41,818 nt of DNA from Cytophagales bacterium (GCA_022360055.1 JAKSDO010000063.1:1-41818), one strand, 5' to 3'; positions 1 to 9,094 are shown, numbered from the stretch's first letter. Notes: generated by a model from the letters alone, not told the origin. Numbers and translations: made by a program.

Positions 1-1617
1 TACGGTAAACCTGAGTATGTTGATTATTACTACAAGCAGTTGGAAGAGTTGCTAACGGAATATGGTGATATTTTTGAGTTCTGGATTGATGGAGCAAACG
101 GGGGGACAGGATATTATGGTGGAGCAAATGAACGACGTGAGATCGATCGAAAAAACTATTATGGCTTTGATAAGATCTTCTCTATTGTAGAAAAACGTCA
201 GCCGGAAGCAGTTATATTTAGCGATGTTGGGCCCGGGGTCCGCTGGGTGGGAAATGAACAAGGAATTGCCGGGTTAACCAATTGGAACGTTATAAATACG
301 CATGGGAAAGTTCCCGGAGAGACAAGCCCTGAATTTCATAAAAAACTCAGTACGGGAGAAGAAGGGGGGGCAAAGTGGATCCCTGCCGAGGCAAACACGA
401 CACTTCTTTGGCCAAAAGCATGGTACTATCATACGGGCCACCAGCCCCGGACTTTATCAAACCTGATGGATTTATATTATACCTCAATAGGCCGGGGCGC
501 TACACTTGATTTGGGTATTGCTATTGCTCCTACCGGAAAAATAAGGGATATTGATGCTCAGGCATTGTTAAAATTTAAAAAGCAACTTGACAGAGAGTTT
601 AAAGAGAACATTATTTCAAAGGCAACTCTTACTGCAAGTGATTCAAGAGGTAATTCTAAAAACTTTGCCATTGAAAAATGTCAGGATCAGGATCGTAAAA
701 CCTATTGGGCAACAAATGATGAAGTTCATGAAGCTACAATAGATATTCGTTTTGATAAACCTCAAAATTTTAACCGGCTTCTTTTGCAGGAATATATAGA
801 GCTCGGGCAACGAATTACCGGCTTTTCTTTTGAAGTAGAACTTGATGGTAAGTTTGTTGAAGTAGTTAATGGTACCACTGTCGGGTATAAAAGGGCATTG
901 CGTTTTGAGCGTGTAGAGGCCAGCCGTGCAAGGTTATCGTTGAAAACTAAAGCACCCTGTTTGACACTTTCCGAAATTGGCATGTATGATGCGCCTGTTT
1001 TGGTTGATGATCCGGTAATGACTGTTGATTTGAAGGGATGGATATCATTCAAAAAGGCTGCTGGTTCCGATATTTATTACTCACTGAGTGAAAAGCCATC
1101 TGAAACTGATTATAAGCTATATTCTGAGCCTATAGAACTGAAAGAAGGAGGCCGTATCCATTATTTCGCAAAAGAGATAAACGGAGATTATTCTTCTGAT
1201 GTAATAAAAAAGGAAATTGGTATTGCACGCAACAAATGGAAAGTAATATCCCCTAAGGGTATGCAACAGGCAATTGATAATAATCCCAAAAGTTTCGCCA
1301 TTTCAAAGAGTAATGAAATTGTAATTAACCTGGGAGAAGAAAAAGAGATTAATGGATTTTCATATTTGCCTCGTCAGGATGGTGAAAAAGAAGGGATAAT
1401 TTTTGAATATGAGTTTTATTGCAGTAAAAATGGAAAGCAATGGGGGCAACCAGTTGCATCCGGTACTTTTAGCAATATTGAGAATAATCCAATAGCAAGA
1501 AAAATAAAACTTGAAAAAGAAGTAAGCGGGAAGTTTATCAAACTGGTATCCAAATCTGATATCAGGCAAAGTGGAATGGCATCATTCGCTGAAATTCAAA
1601 TATTCACCAATAATTGA
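1..1617 (+). CDS. GH29 alpha-L-fucosidase with C-terminal discoidin domains (5' partial)
   Basis: The reading frame is open from base 1, so the N-terminal half of the catalytic barrel lies outside the window; 538 residues remain. The early motif FWIDGANGG (Asp codon at 88-90) matches the position of the GH29 nucleophile and the GANG wording is typical of the subfamily acting on branched fucosides. After the barrel ends near residue 200 there is an F5/8-type C (discoidin) domain at about 205-330, a short chitobiase/hexosaminidase C-terminal-like beta domain at about 330-415 (YYSLSEKPSE, IHYFAKEINGD) and a second discoidin-like domain to the end (FAEIQIF). Such tails bind glycans. The enzyme would release terminal L-fucose outside the cytoplasm; the signal peptide is not visible. 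A second GH29 gene follows 83 bp downstream. Family assignment is firm; linkage specificity is inference. Confidence 0.9.
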   Translation, partial: YGKPEYVDYYYKQLEELLTEYGDIFEFWIDGANGGTGYYGGANERREIDRKNYYGFDKIFSIVEKRQPEAVIFSDVGPGVRWVGNEQGIAGLTNWNVINTHGKVPGETSPEFHKKLSTGEEGGAKWIPAEANTTLLWPKAWYYHTGHQPRTLSNLMDLYYTSIGRGATLDLGIAIAPTGKIRDIDAQALLKFKKQLDREFKENIISKATLTASDSRGNSKNFAIEKCQDQDRKTYWATNDEVHEATIDIRFDKPQNFNRLLLQEYIELGQRITGFSFEVELDGKFVEVVNGTTVGYKRALRFERVEASRARLSLKTKAPCLTLSEIGMYDAPVLVDDPVMTVDLKGWISFKKAAGSDIYYSLSEKPSETDYKLYSEPIELKEGGRIHYFAKEINGDYSSDVIKKEIGIARNKWKVISPKGMQQAIDNNPKSFAISKSNEIVINLGEEKEINGFSYLPRQDGEKEGIIFEYEFYCSKNGKQWGQPVASGTFSNIENNPIARKIKLEKEVSGKFIKLVSKSDIRQSGMASFAEIQIFTNN

Positions 1618-1674
1618 TTTTGCTGAACTAAGAAAAGAACAGTTAGCGTTGATATAAGTAGAGGAAAATATATT

Positions 1675-1700
1675 ATGAAAAACTTATTCGTATTTTTTTT
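1675..1700 (+). other. Out-of-frame signal-peptide start with T8 homopolymer
   Basis: ATG 1675 begins MKNLFVFF and then runs out of frame through a T8 run (1693-1700) to a stop 18 codons in. Adding one T joins it to the GH29 frame at 1701 and restores a classical signal peptide. This is either a decayed start, a sequencing or assembly indel, or a slippage tract that switches export on and off. Confidence 0.7.
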
Positions 1701-2660
1701 ATGTTTTTATTTGGCGCTTCATCAATAAAGGCACAATGGTCGATAAAAGGCGAAGCGACTGATAAAAAAGCCGGTTGGAACCTGCTTCAAAAATTCACCC
1801 CCGAGGAATGGGATGCAAGTAACTTTGCCACAGCGGAAGAGATGGAATGGTTTAACAATGCACGCTATGGCATGTTTATCCATTTTGGGCTTTCAACCTA
1901 CATCGGTAAAGATTTAAGCTGGGGCATGTGTTATACTCGAAAAGCCCCTGATCAGGGACATGGGCCAATCGCAGATTCAGTTTGGACAACTTACCCCGGG
2001 CATTTTATCTTTGATGATTTTAATGCCAAAAGATGGGTCGAGATCGCACGAAAAGCCGGTATGAGATATATTGTAGTAATTGCCAAACATCATGATGGTT
2101 TCCATATGTGGGATACAAAGTTTTCCGACTTTAAAATTACTAATACTCCCTTCGGGAGGGACTATTTGAAGGAAATAGCGGATGCATGCCAGGGGGTCGG
2201 GATGAAATTCGGTATTTACTATTCCCAGCGCGACTGGTACCATCCGGACTATGCCCCTGTCGATACCAGTTTAATTATGGCACAAAATGAACCACCTTAT
2301 TATCAGCCTAAACCTGGAGTAACAGAAGTAAGGCCAGGCTCTTCGCATCAGAAATATATCGATTACCAATTTGATGTAGTACGTGAACTCTGCACCAATT
2401 ACGGAAAAATAGATGTTTTTTGGTTTGATGCCTGCTGGTGGGGAGGAATGTTTACTGCCGATATGTGGGAATCGGAAAAGCTGACAAGGATGATTCGCAA
2501 GTTGCAACCTGGGGTCATTATTAACAATCGTGCATCGATCCCCGGTGATTTTGATACTCCCGAACAAAAAATCGGAATGTCCCAGGACCGCCCCTGGGAA
2601 AGTTGCATAACGCTCTGTAGTACCTGGTCTTGGTCGGAAACCCCGGTGAAATACTTATGA
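1701..2660 (+). CDS. Truncated GH29 alpha-L-fucosidase, probable pseudogene
   Basis: This is a clear GH29 catalytic domain: YGMFIHFG near the start, KHHDGFHMWDTKFSDF, FGIYYSQRDWYHPDY, the nucleophile motif VFWFDACWW and the GDFDTPEQ segment, where an acid/base Glu is often placed. It is abnormal at both ends. The natural start seems to be ATG 1675 (MKNLFVFF), but a T8 run at 1693-1700 puts that start out of frame; one extra T would give a perfect signal peptide ending ...GASSIKAQ. As it stands only ATG 1701 is in frame, leaving a signal without a charged N-region. The 3' end stops at TWSWSETPVKYL, where other GH29 proteins continue for 100 or more residues with the last barrel strand and C-terminal beta domain. 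The stop overlaps the sulfatase start (ATGA). The product is about 319 residues against roughly 450-600 usual. Activity is doubtful. Confidence 0.85.
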   Translation: MFLFGASSIKAQWSIKGEATDKKAGWNLLQKFTPEEWDASNFATAEEMEWFNNARYGMFIHFGLSTYIGKDLSWGMCYTRKAPDQGHGPIADSVWTTYPGHFIFDDFNAKRWVEIARKAGMRYIVVIAKHHDGFHMWDTKFSDFKITNTPFGRDYLKEIADACQGVGMKFGIYYSQRDWYHPDYAPVDTSLIMAQNEPPYYQPKPGVTEVRPGSSHQKYIDYQFDVVRELCTNYGKIDVFWFDACWWGGMFTADMWESEKLTRMIRKLQPGVIINNRASIPGDFDTPEQKIGMSQDRPWESCITLCSTWSWSETPVKYL

Positions 2661-4150
2661 AAAAATTACTGTTTTTAGCCTTACTATTTCTTTTTATCCA
2701 ATGTGGAACTGAAAAGCCCAACAAGCAAAAACCTAATATCATTGTTTTTTTGGTAGATGATATGGGCTGGCAGGAAACCTCAGTCCCATTTCATATTGAA
2801 AAAACCAGTTTAAATGAACGGTTCCATACACCCAATATGGAGCGGCTTGCCGAAAAGGGGATGCTGTTTACCCAGGCCTACGCCAGTGCACTATGTTCTC
2901 CATCACGTGTAAGTTTGATTACAGGTACCAATCCTGTACAGCATGGTGTTACCTGCTGGACCTTACGTAGGAATAAATCACCTGAGGGAATGAATCGAAT
3001 TCTGGATAAGGCCAACTGGAACCTAAATGGCTTGAGTCCGGAGCCTGGGATAGACAGAAGCTTCTATTTTCCGCAAATCTTGCCTAAACTTCTTAAGCAG
3101 GCCGGTTATCATACTATTCATGCCGGGAAAGCTCATTTTGGAGCAAAAGATACTCCTGGAGAAAATCCGCTTAATATTGGATTTGATGTAAATATCGCAG
3201 GGCATGCAGCGGGGGGACCAGGCAGTTATCATGGAGACAAGAACTTTAGTGCTGTCTGGAGAAGAGGAAGTGATATTTGGGATGTTCCTGGATTGGAAAA
3301 ATATCATGGGCAGAAGATTAACCTAACAGAGGCTTTGACCATTGAGGCAAATGCAGCAATGGAAGCAGCTGTGCAGGAAGGAAAACCTTTCTTCTTGCAT
3401 ATGTCGCATTACACAGTGCATGCTCCTTGGGAGGCCGACCGAAGGTTTGTGAAGAAATACGTGGATAGTGGGCTAAATAAAACACTGGCCAATCATGCCT
3501 CCATGATCGAAAGTATGGATAAATCTTTAGGGGATATAATGGATAAAGTTAAGGCTCTTGGGATTGAGAGGAACACAATTTTTGTATTTATCAGCGATAA
3601 TGGTGCACCAAGTCAGATGACTCCAAATCTGCCGCTGAGGGGACATAAGCTTACTGCTTATGAAGGGGGCACACGAATTCCAATGATGGTGAAATGGCCT
3701 GGCATAACAACCGAAACCAAACGAAATAATCATCCGGTAATTATTCAGGATATCTATGCCAGTGTATTGGAATGGGCAGGTTTGTCAGAACTACAGCCGA
3801 AACTAACAGACAGCCACAGTTTTTTGCCTTTGGTAAAAGGAGAAACCGTCAGTTCCGATCGCCGGTTTATCTGGCATTATCCCAACCTTTATGACCAGCC
3901 ACCTTATAGCAGCATCCGGCTGGGAGACTGGAAGCTGATTTATTTTTATACCGATCAGCATCACGAACTGTACAACCTTAAAGAAGATATTGGTGAAATT
4001 AATAACTTGGCAAAGGAAAAACCGGAGAAAGTGCAAAATCTTGCTGCCAGTTTAGGGGATTATCTTCGGAATGCCAAAGCGGAGCGACCTATATTGAAAA
4101 GTACTGGTGAGCCAGTTCCATGGCCCGATGGGTATTTGGATGAAAACTAA
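2657..4150 (+). CDS. Type I sulfatase, lipoprotein
   Basis: A 497-residue formylglycine-dependent sulfatase. The start at ATG 2657 gives a lipoprotein signal with lipobox Cys16 (LFLFIQC); starting further upstream would spoil it. The metal-binding DD pair lies at 34-35 (FLVDDMGW). The modification motif C-S-P-S-R begins at Cys80, followed by VSLITG, which is the pattern matured by an anaerobic or aerobic sulfatase-maturing enzyme encoded elsewhere. Further active-site landmarks are HAGKAHFG, SHYTVHAPW and FISDNGAPS, and the Lys in LRGHKLTAYEGGTR. It would remove sulfate esters from a carbohydrate at the cell envelope. Its ATG overlaps the stop of the truncated GH29 by 4 bp (ATGA), so it is translationally coupled to it. 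Length and motifs are complete. The sulfated position cannot be read from sequence. Confidence 0.93.
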   Translation: MKKLLFLALLFLFIQCGTEKPNKQKPNIIVFLVDDMGWQETSVPFHIEKTSLNERFHTPNMERLAEKGMLFTQAYASALCSPSRVSLITGTNPVQHGVTCWTLRRNKSPEGMNRILDKANWNLNGLSPEPGIDRSFYFPQILPKLLKQAGYHTIHAGKAHFGAKDTPGENPLNIGFDVNIAGHAAGGPGSYHGDKNFSAVWRRGSDIWDVPGLEKYHGQKINLTEALTIEANAAMEAAVQEGKPFFLHMSHYTVHAPWEADRRFVKKYVDSGLNKTLANHASMIESMDKSLGDIMDKVKALGIERNTIFVFISDNGAPSQMTPNLPLRGHKLTAYEGGTRIPMMVKWPGITTETKRNNHPVIIQDIYASVLEWAGLSELQPKLTDSHSFLPLVKGETVSSDRRFIWHYPNLYDQPPYSSIRLGDWKLIYFYTDQHHELYNLKEDIGEINNLAKEKPEKVQNLAASLGDYLRNAKAERPILKSTGEPVPWPDGYLDEN

Positions 4151-4675
4151 ATACTCTGTAGGGGTGAAAGGATGGCATCCGTGAAAAACTGGGAGAGAAG
4201 AGAGGATCTGTTAATAAGTGAATCTGTCAAGTCTTGTCTATTCAATTCTGTTTGAAATAGATCGTTGAATAACCTAAAATCGAAAAAAATAAGAATATAT
4301 CTTTTGACTAATGCGATGGCCTAACTGGCCTTTGGTTCATAACGTATGGGATTTGTTGATTTACCCGTCTTTGAAAAGACAGAAACGATGATTTTGGGGT
4401 TAGGATATCGTAAAATTGTTGCCAAACAATATCGGAATGGTTTGTCATCTTTTGCAGAGATTGAGATTTATTCGAAAAATTGATTGTTAGGATGATATGC
4501 GGAATTTGAAATAATATAATAAGAAACTTTTTCACAGGTTTGACAAAAGAAACTTTTACGGACTAGTTCGTAATGAAAGAATAATTGATCTTGCAGGTGA
4601 AGGTAGTACTAATCAATTAGCTGTTTTACTCGAATGAGGTCTGAAGTAAATAATACTTTGGGACATGTGACGATT
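4151..4675. other. Gene-free stretch with a decayed discoidin tail
   Basis: 525 bases between the sulfatase and the convergent AraC gene. Apart from the discoidin-like remnant at 4343-4483, I see no intact gene and no convincing terminator hairpin. Confidence 0.6.
4343..4483 (+). pseudogene. Remnant of a discoidin (F5/8 C) C-terminus
   Basis: An open frame without a plausible start ends in GLSSFAEIEIYSKN and a TGA stop at 4481-4483. This matches the extreme C-terminus of the first GH29 in the window (GMASFAEIQIFTNN), including the preceding K-[IL]-V-[AS]-K segment. The upstream half is not recognisable and a TAA closes the frame at 4340-4342. It looks like the last ~45 codons of a lost discoidin-tailed enzyme. 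Confidence 0.6.
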
Positions 4676-5560
4676 TTATCTGCGATTTATTTCCTTATAT
4701 GCTTTTGGTGATATTCCCATATATTTTTTGAATATTCTTGAAAAATACAAAGGGTCTTGAAACCCTACTTTATAACTGATTTCTTTGATGTTTAAATCCG
4801 TATAATTAAGAAATTCACAAGCCTTTTGAACCTTTTTCAAATTAAAAAAGTGAATTAAGGAGTAACCTGTCCTTTTTTTGAAAAGTGTAAAAATATAGGA
4901 GTACGAATAATTGAATTTTTTGGCGATATCCTCGGATTGCAATAATTTATCGAGATTTTGGTTTAAGTAGGCTATAATGGAATCAACCAAGTTGCCATTA
5001 TTGTCATTTTTGCTTAATTCACGGATGTTTTTGAAAATGAAAGATCCCACGAAATGGAGCCCAAGAATACCTGCATACTCCATTTGAGAGGTTGTATAGC
5101 TGTTTTCCAATATTTTATAAATCTGGTGAAACAGCGAAATACGGCTATTTTCGAAAGGTACGGCTTGTACCGGCTGTGTGGCTGAGTAATACCTCTCAAA
5201 CAGATTTTGTGCCGCCGTACCGTTGAAGTGTGCCCAATAGATCGTCCATGGATTGTCTTTATCGGCAGCATAGCTATGCTCGGTTTTCCTCGGCACAATA
5301 AAAAAACGGTTAGGCAATACCTTGAATACCTTTCCTTCCAGTTTAAACCATCCTTCCCCCTCAGTACAATAAATGAAGATGTACTCACTCGCCCCTTTGA
5401 TACGTTGTCGAAAATGATTCTTAGCCTTAGGATAATGACCTATATCAGTTATATGGAACGGTTGTGTTATCGCATTCGCCTTCAATGTTTTTTTAACCCT
5501 TTTTGGAAGCACGATCATCTTCTGACCAACAAAACCTTCCTTTAAAGTATTATTGTCCAT
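4676..5560 (-). CDS. AraC-family transcriptional regulator
   Basis: A 294-residue regulator with an N-terminal cupin-type sensor (about 20-160; EYIFIYCTEGEGWFKLEGK, then IVPRKTEHSYAAD with the DNPWTIYWAHFNG strand) and a C-terminal double helix-turn-helix (about 195-290; LLQSEDIAKKFNYSYSYIFTLFKKRTGYS and IKEISYKVGFQDPLYFSRIFKKYMGISPKAYK). AraC proteins of this layout bind a sugar or oligosaccharide in the cupin and activate the adjacent catabolic genes. It is divergent from the MFS transporter, with 144 bp between starts, so it is the natural candidate regulator of the transporter-hydrolase operon. The inducer is unknown. Confidence 0.93.
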   Translation of the reverse strand: MDNNTLKEGFVGQKMIVLPKRVKKTLKANAITQPFHITDIGHYPKAKNHFRQRIKGASEYIFIYCTEGEGWFKLEGKVFKVLPNRFFIVPRKTEHSYAADKDNPWTIYWAHFNGTAAQNLFERYYSATQPVQAVPFENSRISLFHQIYKILENSYTTSQMEYAGILGLHFVGSFIFKNIRELSKNDNNGNLVDSIIAYLNQNLDKLLQSEDIAKKFNYSYSYIFTLFKKRTGYSLIHFFNLKKVQKACEFLNYTDLNIKEISYKVGFQDPLYFSRIFKKYMGISPKAYKEINRR

Positions 5561-5603
5561 ATATATAGGTAATTTGTCTATCTCATTTACGGTATTAAAG
5601 ATA

Positions 5604-5611
5604 TAAATTTG
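5604..5611 (+). promoter_or_regulatory. Candidate Bacteroidota -7 box upstream of the MFS gene
   Basis: TAAATTTG fits the Bacteroidota -7 consensus TAnnTTTG and lies about 93 bp before the MFS start. The nearest TTTG (5573-5576) is 27 nt upstream, further than the usual 17-23 nt, so the -33 element is not convincing. Confidence 0.35.
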
Positions 5612-5704
5612 GATCCTAATAATTTAACAAATAAGTCTTTAACAATTTTTTGGATTCGGAAGTGACTTTTGTCTTCCCAAAACAGATCCAGTAGATAAAA
5701 ATAC

Positions 5705-7108
5705 ATGGTATTGATTAAAACAAATAGCGTATATGTCTTTTTCATAGCCTTAGTATCGGCTATGGGAGGGTTGCTTTTTGGGTATGATTGGGTAGTAATC
5801 GGGGGGGCAAAACCTTTTTATGAGCTGTTTTTTGGAATTTCAGAGCTGCCGGCTTTTCAAGGTTTGGTCATGGGTAGTGCGCTCATCGGCTGTATTTTGG
5901 GAGCGGTTATCTCAGGGGCCGTCTCGGATAGATGGGGGCGAAAAATGCCCTTGATCGCTGCTGCTGCCCTGTTTATAATATCTGCCTTTGGAACCGGCTA
6001 TGCGGACCAGCTCACCCCATTCATTGTCTATCGATTGATCGGCGGGATAGGCATAGGCCTTGCCTCGACATTGTCACCAATGTATATTGCGGAGATTGCT
6101 CCCACGGAATACCGCGGACGATTCGTTGCAATCAATCAACTTACCATTGTGGTGGGTATTCTGTGCGCTCAGATAGCAAATTGGATGATTGCAGAACCCA
6201 TTGTCGCCAATACAGGCTCGGCGGAGATTTTGGCATCTTGGAACGGGCAAACGGGGTGGCGATGGATGTTCTGGGCAGAACTAATACCTGCAAGCATATT
6301 TTTCATTTTAATGTTCCTGGTCCCCAAAAGTCCAAGGTTTTTGGTGAAAATCAATAAAGATTCGGAAGCCAGGCGCGTTCTTGAAAAAATAAGGGGAGGG
6401 CGTAATGCGCACAATGAATTGGATGATATGAAACGAACATTGCAAGATGATCGTGGTCAAAAGGTTTTGCTTTCCGAACTATCCGGACCAAAAGTGTTTC
6501 CTCTTTTAGTGATCGGTATTGTACTTGCGGTTTTCCAGCAGTGGTGTGGCATCAATATTATATTTAATTACGCTGAGGAAATATTTACAGCCGCGGGCTA
6601 CAGTGTCAGCGATATGTTGTTCAACATTGTGATTACAGGTAGCGTAAACCTTGTATTTACTTTGGTGGCCATGCGCACGGTCGACAGTTGGGGGCGCAGG
6701 AAATTGATGTTATTGGGGTCCATTGGCCTTGCAATAGTATATGCCATTTTGGGGGGTACCTACTATTTTGAGTTTAGCGGCTGGCCTGTTTTGGTATTAG
6801 TGATTACCGCCATAGCTATTTATGCTACCTCATTGGCCCCCATAACCTGGGTGGTATTGTCAGAGATCTTTCCAAACAGGATACGCGGATTAGCCATGTC
6901 GATCGCAACACTTTCACTTTGGATCGCCTCTTTTATCCTCACATTCACATTCCCGGTATTGAACAGCGCTATGGGTGCCCATGGTACATTTTGGATATAC
7001 AGTACGATATGTCTGTTGGGATTCTTGTACATTATAAGAAAGCTTCCCGAAACCAAAGGAAAATCTCTTGAAGAAATAGAATATGATTTAATTAAAAATT
7101 CCAAGTAA
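5705..7108 (+). CDS. MFS sugar porter (sugar:proton symporter)
   Basis: A 467-residue, twelve-helix transporter of the major facilitator sugar-porter family. Seen motifs are LLFGYDWVVIGGA in helix 1, SDRWGRK in the loop after helix 2, RLIGGIGIGLAS and YIAEIAPTEYRGR in helix 4-5, PKSPRFLV before the central loop, QQWCGINIIFNYAEEIF in helix 7 and PETKGKSLEEIE at the end. These are the standard signatures of xylose/arabinose/galactose/hexose proton symporters. It sits in the inner membrane and would import monosaccharides or small saccharides released by the hydrolases encoded downstream. The next gene begins 1 bp after its stop, so they share an operon. The exact sugar is inference; fucose, galactose and arabinose are all possible. 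Confidence 0.92.
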   Translation: MVLIKTNSVYVFFIALVSAMGGLLFGYDWVVIGGAKPFYELFFGISELPAFQGLVMGSALIGCILGAVISGAVSDRWGRKMPLIAAAALFIISAFGTGYADQLTPFIVYRLIGGIGIGLASTLSPMYIAEIAPTEYRGRFVAINQLTIVVGILCAQIANWMIAEPIVANTGSAEILASWNGQTGWRWMFWAELIPASIFFILMFLVPKSPRFLVKINKDSEARRVLEKIRGGRNAHNELDDMKRTLQDDRGQKVLLSELSGPKVFPLLVIGIVLAVFQQWCGINIIFNYAEEIFTAAGYSVSDMLFNIVITGSVNLVFTLVAMRTVDSWGRRKLMLLGSIGLAIVYAILGGTYYFEFSGWPVLVLVITAIAIYATSLAPITWVVLSEIFPNRIRGLAMSIATLSLWIASFILTFTFPVLNSAMGAHGTFWIYSTICLLGFLYIIRKLPETKGKSLEEIEYDLIKNSK

Positions 7109-7109
7109 G

Positions 7110-9062
7110 ATGAAAATTACTTATACCATAATTTGCTTTCTTTTATTCAACCTTGTTTCAGGTAAAGAAATCACACTAAATTCCCCCGATAGCAAAATTG
7201 AAGTAGTAATCTCCATTGATGAGAATATTCGGTTAAAAACCTATTATCTCTCTAAATTACTTTTTAAAGCAGATAATATTTCATTAAATATAGAGGGTAA
7301 AGATTTTGGTTCAGGTATTCGAAAGACCAAAAATATAAAAACGAACACAGTAAAAGCTGAAATCCATCCGGTAATAAGGGAAAAGTACAAGGTCATTCAA
7401 GAGCATTATAATGAAATTAGAATAGTGTTTAAAAGTGAATATACAATTGTTGTCAGGGCTTACAATGAAGGGATGGCTTACCGGTTTATTACTGATTTTG
7501 CTGAAAAGATAATTGTGAATTCAGAAAAGCTGGAATTGAATTTTAATGAAAATGATTCCGCATATTTTCAACAGTCTGAATCATTTAATTCCTCGTACGA
7601 GACCCCTTATCAGCATACATCAATATCAGATATTGCTACGGATAAATATTGCAATCTGCCATTCCTGGTTAAGAATTCAACGGGTGTAAATGTTCTTGTG
7701 AGTGAATCGGATCTGAAAGATTACCCCGGGCTTTGGTTAAAATCATCAAATAGCCTTCGATTAACTTCTGCACATCCGGGATTCCCGAAACAACTGAAAT
7801 ATGATGGCAGCCCCTACGGTCATGGGCAAGTGAAAGATCATGAAGAATTTATCGCTGATGTCGACGGTTCCAGGGATTTCCCATGGAGAATTTTTGCCAT
7901 TGCGCCTACGGATTCCGAATTACTTGCCAATACGCTGATTTATCAGTTGGCATCACCATGTGAAATCGAGGATCCTTCCTGGATAAAACCTGGCGTTGTG
8001 ACATTTGACTGGTGGGGGAGAAGGGGCATTTATGGCACAGATTTTAAATCTGGTGTCAATACGGAAACAGCAAAATACTTCATTGACTTTGCCGCTGAAT
8101 TCGGCTTTGAATACTTTTTGTTTGATGATGGCTGGTCTGCCAAAGATGATCTTTTTCAAGTGACTCCTGAATTGGATATGGAAGCAGTCATGGCTTATGC
8201 ACGAGAAAAAAAAGTGAAGATCATGTTGTGGGTGATCTGGAATACATTTGAAAAGCAGAAGGAGAAGGCCTGGGATAAGTTCGAGCAATGGGGAATCAGC
8301 GGGATCAAGTTCGATTTCATGAATCGTGACGACCAGAAGATGGTACAGTTTTATTATGAGGTTGCCAAGGAGGCGGCTAGAAGAAAGATGGTAATCGATT
8401 TTCATGGAGCTTATAAACCATCCGGATTGCGACGATCTTACCCCAATGTTTTAACTTTTGAGGCTTTGATCGAATTTGAATACAATGGTTGGACGAAGCA
8501 TGTCACTCCCCGGCATGATAACATATTGCCCTACCTGAGAATGGTGACGGGGCCTATGGATTACATTCCCTATACAACACATAATGCACAAAAAAGCAAC
8601 TGGCGACCAGTAGGTGATATCCCAATGGGGCAGGGGACAAGGGCACATTCGATGGCGCAATTTGTAATTTATGAAAGCCCGATGCAAATGCTTCCCGATG
8701 CCCCATCTGATTATTACCGTGAACGCGAGTGCACCGAATTCATTTCCGGCATTCCTGTTGAATGGGACGATTTGAATGTACTTCATGCAAAAATTGGTGA
8801 ATATACCGTGTTATCCAGGAGAAATGGGCAGGACTGGTACATTGGAGCCATCACGAACTGGGAAAAGCGAAGTTTTGAAATTTCATTGGAGTTCCTGGAT
8901 GATGGTGAATATCATTTAGAATTTATTCGAGATGGAATCAATGCCGACACAAGAGCGATTGATTACGAGAAAGGTTCGATGTCTGTGACAAGATCAACCA
9001 ACCTGACTATATATCTTGCTCCCGGTGGCGGATATGTCGCTCAAATTATCAAGAAGAAGTAG
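7110..9062 (+). CDS. GH97 glycoside hydrolase (alpha-galactosidase-like, retaining type)
   Basis: A 650-residue protein with a signal peptide (MKITYTIICFLLFNLVSGKE), an N-terminal beta-supersandwich (about 20-285), a TIM barrel (about 290-560) and a C-terminal beta domain. The GH97 wording is clear: YRFITDF, TFDWWGRRG, FEYFLFDDGW, VTGPMDYIP. The strand motif GIKFDFMNRDDQ places an Asp (residue 402) where retaining GH97 alpha-galactosidases carry their nucleophile; the inverting SusB type lacks it. Glu457 in EFEYN is the likely acid/base. The usual 'EG.RGQEY' wording is replaced by EALIEFEY, so specificity may differ. The enzyme would act on alpha-linked galactosyl or related residues in the periplasm. 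It is 1 bp after the MFS gene. Confidence 0.88.
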   Translation: MKITYTIICFLLFNLVSGKEITLNSPDSKIEVVISIDENIRLKTYYLSKLLFKADNISLNIEGKDFGSGIRKTKNIKTNTVKAEIHPVIREKYKVIQEHYNEIRIVFKSEYTIVVRAYNEGMAYRFITDFAEKIIVNSEKLELNFNENDSAYFQQSESFNSSYETPYQHTSISDIATDKYCNLPFLVKNSTGVNVLVSESDLKDYPGLWLKSSNSLRLTSAHPGFPKQLKYDGSPYGHGQVKDHEEFIADVDGSRDFPWRIFAIAPTDSELLANTLIYQLASPCEIEDPSWIKPGVVTFDWWGRRGIYGTDFKSGVNTETAKYFIDFAAEFGFEYFLFDDGWSAKDDLFQVTPELDMEAVMAYAREKKVKIMLWVIWNTFEKQKEKAWDKFEQWGISGIKFDFMNRDDQKMVQFYYEVAKEAARRKMVIDFHGAYKPSGLRRSYPNVLTFEALIEFEYNGWTKHVTPRHDNILPYLRMVTGPMDYIPYTTHNAQKSNWRPVGDIPMGQGTRAHSMAQFVIYESPMQMLPDAPSDYYRERECTEFISGIPVEWDDLNVLHAKIGEYTVLSRRNGQDWYIGAITNWEKRSFEISLEFLDDGEYHLEFIRDGINADTRAIDYEKGSMSVTRSTNLTIYLAPGGGYVAQIIKKK

Positions 9063-9094
9063 TAAATATCATCAATAAGATACTGTAATTGCCA

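Noticed and set aside
5207-5545. 112-codon plus-strand frame opposite the AraC gene
   Set aside because: It has no recognisable family and lies wholly antisense to a well-supported AraC cupin domain.
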